Shown in pieces: positions 1-8,282 of a stretch of 42,118 nt of DNA (position 1 is its first letter; every line of letters starts with the position of its first letter). Position numbers and translations under genes: made by a program. The notes beneath the pieces are model-generated. The model did not search any database. It saw only the letters and a program-made list of their open reading frames with translations, and was not told the DNA's origin. The stretch is from Sulfuricurvum sp. (lineage in GTDB: Bacteria > Campylobacterota > Campylobacteria > Campylobacterales > Sulfurimonadaceae), in contig DYMK01000006.1 in the NCBI GenBank assembly GCA_020721585.1, positions 74,901 through 117,018 of the forward strand, read 5' to 3'.

Positions 1-1
1 A

Positions 2-1816
2 ATGTACACTATTACTCTCTCAGCAAAGACCCTTGTTTTTGGAATTTTTTCGTACCGTGCTAACTCGGAGATCATTGGAGAATATCAACCTATCGCCCAG
101 CACCTTGCAAAAGAACTTAATACAACTATCCTCATTAAACCTTTAGGTCAACACGATTTGGACCATCAAATCCAAACAGGAAAAGTGGATATTATCCTGA
201 CCAATCCTGCCCATCTTCTTTGGCTACGGACACAAAATAAAGTAACACCCCCCATTGCAACACTTATCAAACAATATGGCAATACTACCACCGCCTCATT
301 TGGTGGAGTGATCATCACCAGTGCCAGTCAACGCACCATCAGAACACTTGGCGATCTTGAAGGTAAAACCATCGCTATCCAAGATAAAACGCTCTTGGGG
401 GGATATCAAGCACAACGGTACGAACTTAACCAAGCGGGACTGTATTCAGATAATCTGTTTCATACCATTACCTACCCCAATGATGCGGCTGTTATAGAAG
501 CCATCCTCTCCGGTCATGCCGATGCAGGGTTTCTCCGTACAGGAGTTTTAGAAACAATGATCCACAAACATTTAATTAATCCTTCCCATCTTCTTATTCT
601 TAATTCTCGGCATTATCCATTGTTTCCCCTCAAAATTTCTACCGCCCTTTATCCGGAGTGTTCTGTTGTTACCTCCCTAAAACTTCCCCCAAAAACGGTT
701 ATGAGTATTGCCATTGCCCTCTACCGATATCACAATACCCTACCGGAAGGATTTAATAGCATCACAGGATTTAGCATTCCTGACGACCATAATGAGGTTA
801 AAAATTTGGCAAAAACCCTACAACTCCCCCCTTATAATTATCCACTGGCGTTGAGTTTGCCCGATATTTGGAATCACTATGGCATTTTTGTCCTCATCTT
901 TGTAGCCTTAGCCCTTTTGCTCTTGCTCCTTGGAAAGCGATTGACACGAAAAACCCGTTTTGAACAAAAATACGCCCACTCAATCTTGAATGCTATTGCC
1001 AGCCCCATCATTATCACCGATGAAAAAAAAGTTCTTAATGCCAATCAAGCGCTTCTTGCTTTTTTTGGATTCTCCTCTTTTGACGTATTTAGCCAAAAAC
1101 ACGACTGTATTGGTGAATTTTTTGAAGAAGATGATATTGAAGCCTATTTGCTTCCCCAAATGGATAACTTAACGTGGATTGAGTATATTCTGGCGTATCC
1201 TGAGTACGAACACAAAGTCAAAATAACCCTTAATCAAAAAATAACCCGTTTTAAATTAGCTGTCTCTTTTGTCGATGATCCTCAAAAATTTCGTGCGATT
1301 GTCACCTTTACGGACATCTCTTCCTTGGTAGATCAATCCAGCACCGATCCTCTCACTAAAATTGCCAACCGTTTTCACTTTAATTTACTCCTCAAACACG
1401 CTATCCATCGGACGCATCGTGATAAAACTCCGTTGAGTCTAATCTTTTTTGATATTGACCACTTTAAAACAATTAATGATCTGCACAGTTATCTTATTGG
1501 GGATGAGGTGCTTCGCCATATCGCGTTTATTGTCAAAAACTCTCTCCGTAAAAGTGATATTGTCTGCCGTTGGGGAGGGGAAGAGTTTATGATTCTCCTC
1601 CCCAATACTCCTGCCAATTTCGCCGCCCAAGTGGCTCAAAAACTCCGCAAAACGATTGAAGAGCAAATGTTTAATGTCGTAGGCCATGTCACTTGCTCTT
1701 TTGGGGTGACCCAATTGCGCGACGAGGAGGAGGAAACGTCTGTTTTAGAGCGGTTAAACGAATTGTTAGAGAGTGCGCAACAAGGGGGATGCAATCGCGT
1801 CGTCATTGGCTATTAA
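2..1816 (+). CDS. Diguanylate cyclase with PhnD-like periplasmic sensor domain, 5' end outside window
   Basis: A predicted inner-membrane c-di-GMP synthase that senses a periplasmic ligand. About residues 10-285 resemble PhnD/phosphate-phosphonate binding proteins (opening with LVFGIFSYR, and containing DIILTNPAH and HADAGFLRTG). A hydrophobic segment follows at about 293-312. Then comes a PAS-like region with IIITDEKKVLNANQALL, and a GGDEF domain with DPLTKIANR, FFDIDHFK and the active-site motif GGEEF at about 526-530. The first ATG lies at the very edge of the window, and the binding domain starts almost at once with no signal peptide. The real start and signal sequence are therefore probably upstream. 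The domain calls are solid; the ligand is unknown. Confidence 0.85.
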   Translation: MYTITLSAKTLVFGIFSYRANSEIIGEYQPIAQHLAKELNTTILIKPLGQHDLDHQIQTGKVDIILTNPAHLLWLRTQNKVTPPIATLIKQYGNTTTASFGGVIITSASQRTIRTLGDLEGKTIAIQDKTLLGGYQAQRYELNQAGLYSDNLFHTITYPNDAAVIEAILSGHADAGFLRTGVLETMIHKHLINPSHLLILNSRHYPLFPLKISTALYPECSVVTSLKLPPKTVMSIAIALYRYHNTLPEGFNSITGFSIPDDHNEVKNLAKTLQLPPYNYPLALSLPDIWNHYGIFVLIFVALALLLLLLGKRLTRKTRFEQKYAHSILNAIASPIIITDEKKVLNANQALLAFFGFSSFDVFSQKHDCIGEFFEEDDIEAYLLPQMDNLTWIEYILAYPEYEHKVKITLNQKITRFKLAVSFVDDPQKFRAIVTFTDISSLVDQSSTDPLTKIANRFHFNLLLKHAIHRTHRDKTPLSLIFFDIDHFKTINDLHSYLIGDEVLRHIAFIVKNSLRKSDIVCRWGGEEFMILLPNTPANFAAQVAQKLRKTIEEQMFNVVGHVTCSFGVTQLRDEEEETSVLERLNELLESAQQGGCNRVVIGY

Positions 1817-1885
1817 GCTTCTCAGGAGGGAATAAGGGTTAAAAATGTACCCTATTATCCTAACGTTGAATCAAAGGTTGCAACA

Positions 1886-2323
1886 ATGTCCTATTTTATT
1901 TGGTTAAGCTTGGGTGTAGGTGCCATTGTCATTGAGATGATGATCCCTACCTTGTTTTCATTATTCGTCGGAATCGGTTTTTTTGCAGCAGGAGTAGTTG
2001 CCTATTTTTTCCCTGAAATGATTTTTGTGCAGCTTGCCACAGCGGCGATGACCATGGTGATTATCGCCATTCTTTTTCGTAAACGGGCAGATAAACATAC
2101 AGCGCTCTCAGAAGTGGGTACCCATAATGAGTTTGTTGGGGTCGTAGGAAAAGCGCTCACCCCACTTTCCCCGTATGATGAGGGAGATGTGCTCTTTCCC
2201 CAAAGTGTCATGAGTACTCGCCAGTGGAAAGCACTTTCGCTGAACGAACCTATTGATGAGGGGACATTTGTCGAGATTGTTACCCTATCTGGCAATACGT
2301 TGATTGTTAAATCACACCTATAA
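1886..2323 (+). CDS. NfeD-family membrane protein
   Basis: A short NfeD-like protein of 145 aa. It has two or three hydrophobic N-terminal segments (about 5-75: IWLSLGVGAIVIEMM, LFSLFVGIGFFAAGVVAYFF, QLATAAMTMVIIAILF). A C-terminal small beta-barrel of OB-fold type follows, with FVGVVGKALTPL and ending GNTLIVKSHL. NfeD proteins work with SPFH/stomatin partners in membrane microdomains, and such a partner begins 11 bp downstream, so the two form an operon. The gene lacks the ClpP-like protease domain of long NfeD proteins. Confidence 0.85.
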   Translation: MSYFIWLSLGVGAIVIEMMIPTLFSLFVGIGFFAAGVVAYFFPEMIFVQLATAAMTMVIIAILFRKRADKHTALSEVGTHNEFVGVVGKALTPLSPYDEGDVLFPQSVMSTRQWKALSLNEPIDEGTFVEIVTLSGNTLIVKSHL

Positions 2324-2334
2324 GGAGAATCACA

Positions 2335-3252
2335 ATGAGTTCAGGTGCCCTTTTTTTTATTATTTTGGTGGGTGGCGTTATTTACACCCTAACGCGCATG
2401 GTCAGAATCGTCCCCCAAGGGGAGGAGTGGCTCATTGAACGGCTTGGGAAATACAGCAAGACCCTTATGCCAGGGCTTCATTTACTTACCCCCTTTGTCG
2501 ATATTATCCGCTACCGTATCATCACCAAAGAACAGATGCAACACACCAAAGAGCAAGAGGTGATCACCAAAGACAATGCAGTCGTTATTATCAGTGCCAT
2601 CGTCTTTTACCGTGTTACCGATCCCAGTAAAGCATCCTACTCCATTAGTAACTATGAAGCAGCGGTGAGCAATATCACGATGACCACCCTACGCGGGGTG
2701 ATTGGGGGGATGACGCTCAACGAATCACTCTCCCACCGAGACCAGATTAAAGCCGAAATCACCCTCAAAATTCGGGATTCCCTCACCAGTTGGGGATTGA
2801 CCTTGGGAAATTTAGAGGTTCAAGAGATTCGTCCAAGTCCCCGATTACAAGAAGCCATGGAGCGACAAGCGGCGGCTGACCGTGATAGAGAAGCGGCCAT
2901 TTTGATCGCCGATGGGGAACGACAAGCTGCCATTGCCAAAGCCGAAGGGCGCAAAAAATCGGCCATTTTGGAAGCTGAAGGGAGATTTGAAGCCTCCAAG
3001 CTCGAAGCCCAAGCCAAAGTCGAATTAGCCGAAGGGGATAAAAAAGCGATGATGATCGTTACCCAAGGGCTTTCCCAAGGAGAGACTGCTCCGTATTATC
3101 TTTTGGCGCAACGTTACATCGATAGTGTGCAAAATTTGGGAGAATCATCCAACTCCAAAGTGGTCTTTATGCCCTCCGATTGGCAAAAAGGGCTAGCAGG
3201 GGCGATTGGTTCGTTGGGTTCATTAGGAAATGCCCTCAATGATAAAGAGTAG
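2335..3252 (+). CDS. qmcA: SPFH/stomatin-like membrane protein (QmcA type)
   Basis: A 305-aa stomatin/prohibitin-family protein. It has one N-terminal transmembrane segment (about 4-20) followed by an SPFH domain with VPQGEEWLIERLGKY, PGLHLLTPFVD and AISAIVFYRV-like strands. A long Ala/Glu-rich coiled coil (about 175-240, with repeated AEGRKKSAILEAEG-like units) leads to a C-terminal tail. Such proteins oligomerise into membrane scaffolds. The SD is good (AAGGAG before ATG) and the gene directly follows nfeD, the usual partner order. The symbol is by family resemblance to E. coli QmcA. Confidence 0.85.
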   Translation: MSSGALFFIILVGGVIYTLTRMVRIVPQGEEWLIERLGKYSKTLMPGLHLLTPFVDIIRYRIITKEQMQHTKEQEVITKDNAVVIISAIVFYRVTDPSKASYSISNYEAAVSNITMTTLRGVIGGMTLNESLSHRDQIKAEITLKIRDSLTSWGLTLGNLEVQEIRPSPRLQEAMERQAAADRDREAAILIADGERQAAIAKAEGRKKSAILEAEGRFEASKLEAQAKVELAEGDKKAMMIVTQGLSQGETAPYYLLAQRYIDSVQNLGESSNSKVVFMPSDWQKGLAGAIGSLGSLGNALNDKE

Positions 3253-3847
3253 TTCTAAAGTTCCTTCTTTCATGCGAGGGATTGCAGTCATCATTGTCCT
3301 CCTAATGGGAGAAATATCCCTCTATGCAAAAATTTTCAATCACGATGCTATGGCAAGCGATTCCTTAACCCAACTAACATGGCAAGATGAACCCTACAGT
3401 GATGCGGAGGAGGAGGCATACCTCACCGGCAACACGACCCAAAAGGTCGGAACATGGGAGTATGCCAATGGCTATTGTGCAAATCTCTCCTTGGGGGGGT
3501 ATCACGATTGGCGACTTCCCAGCGTCTACGAGTTACTCACCCTCAGTGATGATACCAAACCAGCTGCACCCTACGTCGTAGAGGGAATTAATCATCTTTC
3601 CTCAGGGAGCTATTGGAGTGCTACGGCTAAAGATTCCCAAAGTGTCTGGATCGCCAATCCTCAAGTGGGGTATTTGGAAAACGATCCTAAAACCCTTATT
3701 TTTTATACGCGGTGTGTGCGGGGAAAATCCTTAACGATTCCTACCCTAATGGTACTCAAAAAAGAAGGAAAACTTTTCTTTGATCTCCAAAAAATCGACA
3801 CCTTGCGAAGAATGGGGATCGTTAGAAATTTTATGTCAATCCAGTAG
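3239..3847 (+). CDS. Exported DUF1566 (Lcl-like) domain protein
   Basis: A predicted secreted protein of about 202 aa. It has an N-terminal signal-like stretch (GIAVIIVLLMGEISLYA) and a DUF1566 domain with the typical LTWQDE, GYHDWRLPSVYELLTL, SGSYWSAT and TRCVRG motifs. The ATG at 3239 is preferred because AGGAA lies 9 nt before it; the ATG at 3230 touches that SD directly. The start overlaps the end of the SPFH gene by 14 nt, so the two are translationally coupled. Its stop is only 15 bp from the first CRISPR repeat, so no room is left for a conventional leader. Function unknown. Confidence 0.8.
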   Translation: MIKSSSKVPSFMRGIAVIIVLLMGEISLYAKIFNHDAMASDSLTQLTWQDEPYSDAEEEAYLTGNTTQKVGTWEYANGYCANLSLGGYHDWRLPSVYELLTLSDDTKPAAPYVVEGINHLSSGSYWSATAKDSQSVWIANPQVGYLENDPKTLIFYTRCVRGKSLTIPTLMVLKKEGKLFFDLQKIDTLRRMGIVRNFMSIQ

Positions 3848-3892
3848 AATATCCATTACACGGTTATAGCCCCCCATCTCACTCGGTTTCGC

Positions 3893-4295
3893 TATAATCC
3901 CTGCTCCCTACCATTATCCGCTCTCCAAGTTATAGCCCCCCATCTCACTCGGTTTCGCTATAATTTAATGCTATTCCGTCACGTTCAAATATTTTGTTAT
4001 AGCCCCCCATCTCACTCGGTTTCGCTATAATTTAATGCTATTCCGTCACGTTCAAATATTTTGTTATAGCCCCCCATCTCACTCGGTTTCGCTATAATTA
4101 CTGCAGGTAAAACAGCAGCACTTGGGTTGTTATAGCCCCCCATCTCACTCGGTTTCGCTATAATTATAGTCAACATCGATACTAATTCCCTGCGTTATAG
4201 CCCCCCATCTCACTCGGTTTCGCTATAATTGGTGGACTAAGTCCACGTCGATTTCAGGGGTTATAGCCCCCCATCTCACTCGGTTTCGCTATAAT
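3893..4295 (+). promoter_or_regulatory. Intra-repeat -10 boxes (TATAAT at the end of every repeat)
   Basis: The last six bases of every repeat are TATAAT (first at 3893-3898, last at 4290-4295), the consensus sigma70 -10 hexamer. In Neisseria and Campylobacter type II-C arrays, crRNAs are known to start inside spacers from promoters carried by the repeats; the same is inferred here. No clear -35 box is visible. Confidence 0.6.
3965..4098 (+). repeat. Tandem duplication of one spacer-repeat unit
   Basis: The 67-bp unit 3965-4031 (31-bp spacer plus repeat) is repeated exactly at 4032-4098. Both spacers start TTAATGCTATTCC and end CAAATATTTT. An exact copy points to recombination or slippage between repeats rather than two independent acquisitions. 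Confidence 0.97.
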
Positions 4296-4304
4296 ACCAT
4301 CTCG

Positions 4305-4326
4305 AAAAAACCCCGTACCACGGGGG
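4305..4326 (-). terminator. Intrinsic terminator of the cas operon
   Basis: On the minus strand a CCCCGT / ACGGGG stem with a 3-nt loop is followed directly by six T residues (complement of 4305-4310). It lies just past the cas2 stop and before the array. It would end cas9-cas1-cas2 transcription before it runs into the array, which reads the other way. Confidence 0.8.
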
Positions 4327-4363
4327 TTTGTCACGGTTTTTTTCACAAAAAAATCTCCGAAAA

Positions 4364-4687
4364 TCAGAACAAAAGCAGCTGTTTTGAACCAATTTTTTCC
4401 TCTTTTTTATCCGTTCCGACCAAAATTTTCATCCGTTCAAACTGCGTATTGGTAATAATCATCGCGCGGACGTTCCCTTTTGGGGGGAGGTTTGTTTCTA
4501 ATTGTAACATATACCGTTCGGCAGTATCTTGTCCCTTGCAAATACGACAATAGACCGAAAATTGGAGCATATCGTACCCATTTTTGAGGAGATAGGTATG
4601 AAATTTGGTATAGGCTTTGCGCTCTTTTTTCGTCGCGGTAGGAAGATCAAAAAAAACCATAAGTCGCATAAATCGCTCCTGTGTCAT
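4364..4687 (-). CDS. cas2: CRISPR-associated endonuclease Cas2
   Basis: A 107-aa Cas2 of the type II kind with the N-terminal ferredoxin-like strand MRLMVFFDLPT, where the Asp is the conserved metal ligand. It continues with YTKFHTYLLKNGYDMLQFSVYCR and LPPKGNVRAMIITNTQFERM. In intact systems Cas2 forms the spacer-integration complex with Cas1. The reading frame is full length and undamaged. Its start overlaps the end of the broken cas1 by 4 nt. With Cas1 disabled, this Cas2 probably has no working partner encoded here. Confidence 0.95.
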   Translation of the reverse strand: MTQERFMRLMVFFDLPTATKKERKAYTKFHTYLLKNGYDMLQFSVYCRICKGQDTAERYMLQLETNLPPKGNVRAMIITNTQFERMKILVGTDKKEEKIGSKQLLLF

Positions 4688-5239
4688 ATAAAACTCACTG
4701 TCTGAATGAGGGTGGGGTCTTTGGCTTTGGTCGCTCGTAATAAGGATTGGGCGGTAAGCTCACACGCGTAAGGGAGGGTAGTCTCCATCGCATCCACGCG
4801 GCAGGGCATGGTCATAAGGTCAAAAAGGTGGGTTTTGTACCGCATATCCAGCATAAGAGGGAGTTCCTCCCCATCCTCATCGAGTAACTCACGGACGATG
4901 AGATCCACAAAGGGGCGGAAGGGTTCGATCATATCATCGGCAAGGTTAAACGCATTGAGTTCATTGCAATGGTGCCACCCCAGCTTGGCGCGAATGGGCA
5001 TGAAAGGGGAGCAACACACATGAGGGAATATGTTTCTCATCACAGATATAGGTGACCGCACCACTTAGGGCAAGGGCATCGATAAGGGGGGTGGTGAGGG
5101 TGGCTTGGCGTGTTTCGATCACGACACAGGAGAGGTCACTTAGGGGAATGGTGTACTCTTCACCATTATCCAATACTAATGAATCGTGTCGTAAACTAAG
5201 CCGTGCAGGGTGTGCGATGTGCAGTGTCCGCCATCCCAT
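4684..5239 (-). pseudogene. cas1: cas1 with large internal deletion and frame change
   Basis: The first 86 or so codons encode a normal type II-C Cas1 N-terminus (starting MGWRTLHIAHPARLSL and reaching CDEKHIPSCVLLPFHAHSRQ). The C-terminal part (LGWHHCNELNAFNLADDMIEPFRPF onward, to cas2) is in another frame. The join is near 4980-4986. Only 556 bp remain, against roughly 900 bp for the family, so about 110 codons are missing. The lost part should carry the conserved active-site Glu region (NxEAxxAxxYF type) and the NxxLNYGY helix; the His of the HH motif and the acidic MIEPFRP motif remain. The SD and the position 9 bp after cas9 are normal. The product cannot be a working integrase. Confidence 0.92.
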
Positions 5240-5248
5240 TATCGCCTC

Positions 5249-8200
5249 CTATCGTTTTCGTTTTTGGGTTTCTTGGGGTATTGTCCCCAACCGTTTTTCG
5301 CCACGGACTTCGTGGTAATAGCCCAGTGGATCGATGGTGTATTTTTTGACTTTGAGGGCATTCAATACATTCAATTGACAAGTATATTTTCCATTAATCT
5401 TTGTATTTATAAAAAATTCTTTTGCACCATTATCTATAGTATTGAGTAGTATGCTTGGGCCAATTAATTGCATAAAAAATCCTTTAACTTCTTTTGCTGG
5501 TTTATTAGCTGTTGCTTTTGTACTTATGCTAATAATTTCATCTTTATACAGGCTAAATAAAAATTGTGCATCTTCAGCAAGTTCTTCTCCATAGGCTGTA
5601 ATATTAGGCAACGCTTTTTTCGCAAAATCTACCACATAAATGGGGACGAGATAATATTTTCCCCTTTTTGTGAACACATCGACACGAGGCATATCACCAT
5701 TGTCACACATCCCTTTGCCACTGTTGACACTCACACCACGCCCTTTGTAATCGCTTGGACGTTGGATGGTCTCTTTGTGTGCCGCACCCGTTACACTCGC
5801 ACGCGGTGGTCGGCTGATCAAAAGGCGGTTAAACGGTATCTCTCGCCCATCTTTGGTGATAATGGTTTCGGTACGCTCTAGGGTGAGGGCTTCCTCTACC
5901 GCATGGCGAAAATGTTCCATGGGAGGGTTAAAAATCGGTTTAGCTTTTTCGTGGCGGGTCTCTTTTGCCTTATAATAATGAGAAAGTTTTTGCACCATTG
6001 ATTGGGTCGCAAACGCGATGACGATAGCATCAAGGGCGTGGTGGGTGTGGATATTACGATCTTTCATGTACCCCTCTATCCATCGGTAACGTAGCTCACT
6101 GGTGAGTTTTCCACTGCGCACTTGGATACGGAGTTTGTCATCGTCATGAGCAAGTTTCCAATACCGCTCGCAATAGCTTTTAATCGCTTTGGACATATAG
6201 CGGGTGTCGTTGAGATTACGGCTGAGAAACTCATTTTGGCTGTTGTCATCGAAATTCTTTTTAAGCAGTCGGCTTACTTTTCCTTTGCCCATTTTGGCAA
6301 GATTGGAATGGGTATTCATCCTCGCTTCAAAATGTTCCCATCGTAGGGCATCGTGACCAAACCACTCATAAGGGGTACGATTGGTTTTTTCTTGATTGGC
6401 TTGGGTCATGCACAAGACTTTATTGGCTTGGCTATCATCACCACTGCGACTGCGGGGGAGGATATGGTCTATTTCACAATACCCCTCATCGAAGAGAGAC
6501 TCAACTAAAATCTTCTCATTGGTGTAGGGACAAAATTCCCCTTGTTGGTCAAAGAGCCGTTTTTTGAGAATATTTTTGCGCGTGGGGGGAATGAGGGGGA
6601 AGTTTTCCGCCATCCATCGTTTGGTAGCGTCACGCTCTTTTTCATTTTTCAGCTGACCCTCTTTCATGGCGTTAATATCCGCTTGGGTATTGACCTCCCG
6701 TGCCAATTCAAAATGGACTTTGTCAAAGGTTCCGTATTTTTTGACCAACGCATTGGCGATTTTACGAAATTGGGCAAATGCGCGGATAACGGTGGGATTG
6801 AGAATCGCAATATCGGTTGCTTTGAGCGGTGGGAGAAAAATAGCTTTTTCTTGGGTTATTTTGGGAAGTAAACCATTGTCCATCGCATAATGTACCGCTT
6901 CATCATAACGTTGGTAGCCATCGCTCATGATGGAACTAATGATACGCATCGCTTTGAGGGAGAGGTTATTAAAATCGGTAAAAGTGATAGGATAAAGGGT
7001 CTCAATGAAATGAGGATCAAGAGAGAGCTTGGCAAGTTCCTCTTTTTTTTGCCCTTCGTCTTTGTAATAGGTGAGAACGGTTGCGATTTTATCGGCTAAA
7101 TCATTATTGGCTATAAAATGGTTAAATCCCTCATCTCCTAAAACTTTTTTAAAAGTAGCATGACCTTTGAGACTGATCCATGGTTTGGTCTCTGTCTCTT
7201 TGATAACGTTTTTCCATTCGGTCGTCTCCGATTTTTTGCTTTTGTACGATAACCCTTTAAATATCGTCGAAAAATCATTTTTGAGTCCTAAAAAATCACG
7301 CAACTGTTTGTAGTCGATTGTTGCTTTAGTGATGACAAAGTGCATCAGCTCATTAACCGTTTTGAGTTCAATGATTTTGCGTTCTTTTCCCTCATGATCG
7401 ACCACGACCGTAGCGAAAAATTTACCCAATGCCACAAATTTCTCCGCGGTAGGAGCCGATTTTGGAGCGCGTTTTTCGTGGGGGAAAAAGGTACATTTCC
7501 CGACCATGTTTTCGATACTTTGCATCGGGCGGACGTAAAGGGCGATAACTTTCCACGCGCTAAGGAGTTCATTGGTAGCAAGCGTACTACCAAGCTTTTG
7601 TTGTTTGTCAAAAATCACTTTCATCTCATTTTCCAAAAAATCACGCGGAATAGAGAGCTCATAATCGGGAATTTTTTTCTTTTGTTTTGGGTCATACACA
7701 TTGCGATTTCGTTTTTTGCCATTGTGCTGACGCTCACGCCAAAGCCATTCCCCTATCGAGAGACATCCCGCAGCTTCAAACGTCGCTTTTAACGCTTTTC
7801 CCGCTGTTTTGACTTTGCCACTCTCTTCATCGGTTTCATTATCCCCGATAAATTTATACCCCCGATGTTTAGCAATATGAATCATTACACGGGCAAGTTC
7901 GTTTCCGCTTAGGAGACGATAGAGTGCATCATGACGTAATTGCCACACATCGGTACGATTAGCAGGGCTGTTAAACATTCCATTATCCAAATCAAAATCA
8001 TTTTTTTGGAGGAGTCTATGGTCAATACAGAGTTTTTTGATTTGGTTCATCCGAACCCGTCGCCGTTTGATGACCCGACGAATACCGCGTGCATTGCGTC
8101 GCGCTTCATTAAGACTTTTATGATCTTTGGGGGTTTGAGCAGCGGTAAAAAGTCGTACACCGCATCCGACAATGCTATTATTTTCTTCATGTTCTGCATC

Positions 8201-8266
8201 ATGCTCGACAACCGCCCAGCCCAATGAACTAATTCCTAAATCTATCCCTAAAATTCTCTCTGTCAT
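5249..8266 (-). CDS. cas9: Type II-C CRISPR RNA-guided endonuclease Cas9
   Basis: An apparently intact compact Cas9 of 1005 aa. RuvC-I is ILGIDLGISSLGWAVV with catalytic Asp9. An Arg-rich bridge helix spans about 56-80 (RRNARGIRRVIKRRRVR). RuvC-II is KVHFELAREVN with Glu520. The HNH domain has CEIDHILPRSRSGD, with His601 the general base and Asn615 after it. RuvC-III is HTHHALDAIVIAF with His743 and Asp746. Together with tracrRNA and crRNA it should cut matching DNA; the PAM cannot be read from sequence. Codons about 896-973 in the PAM-interacting region are far more AT-rich than the rest of the gene. The gene is followed directly by the cas1 remnant and by cas2. Confidence 0.97.
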   Translation of the reverse strand: MTERILGIDLGISSLGWAVVEHDAEHEENNSIVGCGVRLFTAAQTPKDHKSLNEARRNARGIRRVIKRRRVRMNQIKKLCIDHRLLQKNDFDLDNGMFNSPANRTDVWQLRHDALYRLLSGNELARVMIHIAKHRGYKFIGDNETDEESGKVKTAGKALKATFEAAGCLSIGEWLWRERQHNGKKRNRNVYDPKQKKKIPDYELSIPRDFLENEMKVIFDKQQKLGSTLATNELLSAWKVIALYVRPMQSIENMVGKCTFFPHEKRAPKSAPTAEKFVALGKFFATVVVDHEGKERKIIELKTVNELMHFVITKATIDYKQLRDFLGLKNDFSTIFKGLSYKSKKSETTEWKNVIKETETKPWISLKGHATFKKVLGDEGFNHFIANNDLADKIATVLTYYKDEGQKKEELAKLSLDPHFIETLYPITFTDFNNLSLKAMRIISSIMSDGYQRYDEAVHYAMDNGLLPKITQEKAIFLPPLKATDIAILNPTVIRAFAQFRKIANALVKKYGTFDKVHFELAREVNTQADINAMKEGQLKNEKERDATKRWMAENFPLIPPTRKNILKKRLFDQQGEFCPYTNEKILVESLFDEGYCEIDHILPRSRSGDDSQANKVLCMTQANQEKTNRTPYEWFGHDALRWEHFEARMNTHSNLAKMGKGKVSRLLKKNFDDNSQNEFLSRNLNDTRYMSKAIKSYCERYWKLAHDDDKLRIQVRSGKLTSELRYRWIEGYMKDRNIHTHHALDAIVIAFATQSMVQKLSHYYKAKETRHEKAKPIFNPPMEHFRHAVEEALTLERTETIITKDGREIPFNRLLISRPPRASVTGAAHKETIQRPSDYKGRGVSVNSGKGMCDNGDMPRVDVFTKRGKYYLVPIYVVDFAKKALPNITAYGEELAEDAQFLFSLYKDEIISISTKATANKPAKEVKGFFMQLIGPSILLNTIDNGAKEFFINTKINGKYTCQLNVLNALKVKKYTIDPLGYYHEVRGEKRLGTIPQETQKRKR
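5350..5600. other. AT-rich segment inside the cas9 PAM-interacting region
   Basis: Hand counts give 14, 17 and 16 G/C per 60 bases at 5391-5450, 5461-5520 and 5521-5580 (23-28%). The flanks 5281-5340 and 5701-5820 are about 50% or more. The reading frame stays open. The segment encodes about residues 890-973, in the C-terminal PAM-recognition part of Cas9. It looks like a patch of different origin from the rest of the gene. Confidence 0.75.
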
Positions 8267-8282
8267 GCCATCACCGCGTTAG

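Larger units (their letters stand above)
3863..4295 (+). CRISPR. Type II-C CRISPR array, 7 repeats and 6 spacers
   Basis: Seven identical 36-bp repeats start at 3863, 3929, 3996, 4063, 4129, 4194 and 4260. Each begins GTTATAGCCCC and ends CGCTATAAT. Spacers are 30, 31, 31, 30, 29 and 30 bp. Spacers 2 and 3 are identical. The repeat ends are near-complementary (TTATAGC against GCTATAA), and the layout resembles the repeats of the Neisseria/Campylobacter type II-C systems. The strand is assigned from the anti-repeat at 8318-8351 and from the TATAAT at the repeat 3' end. The array reads convergently with the cas genes. No repeat is degenerate, so sequence decay does not mark an old end. Confidence 0.98.

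Noticed and set aside
3863-4295. CRISPR array orientation from the cas operon direction
   Set aside because: The anti-repeat and the TATAAT at the repeat 3' end both place transcription on the plus strand, opposite to the cas genes.
4684-5064. 126-aa separate small gene between cas2 and cas9
   Set aside because: Its C-terminal sequence is the Cas1 C-terminus and its first ~28 residues are an out-of-frame reading of the Cas1 N-terminal part, so it is part of the cas1 pseudogene.
7340-7792. 150-codon open frame on the plus strand inside cas9
   Set aside because: It lies fully antisense to conserved Cas9 sequence, has no SD and no recognisable protein pattern.
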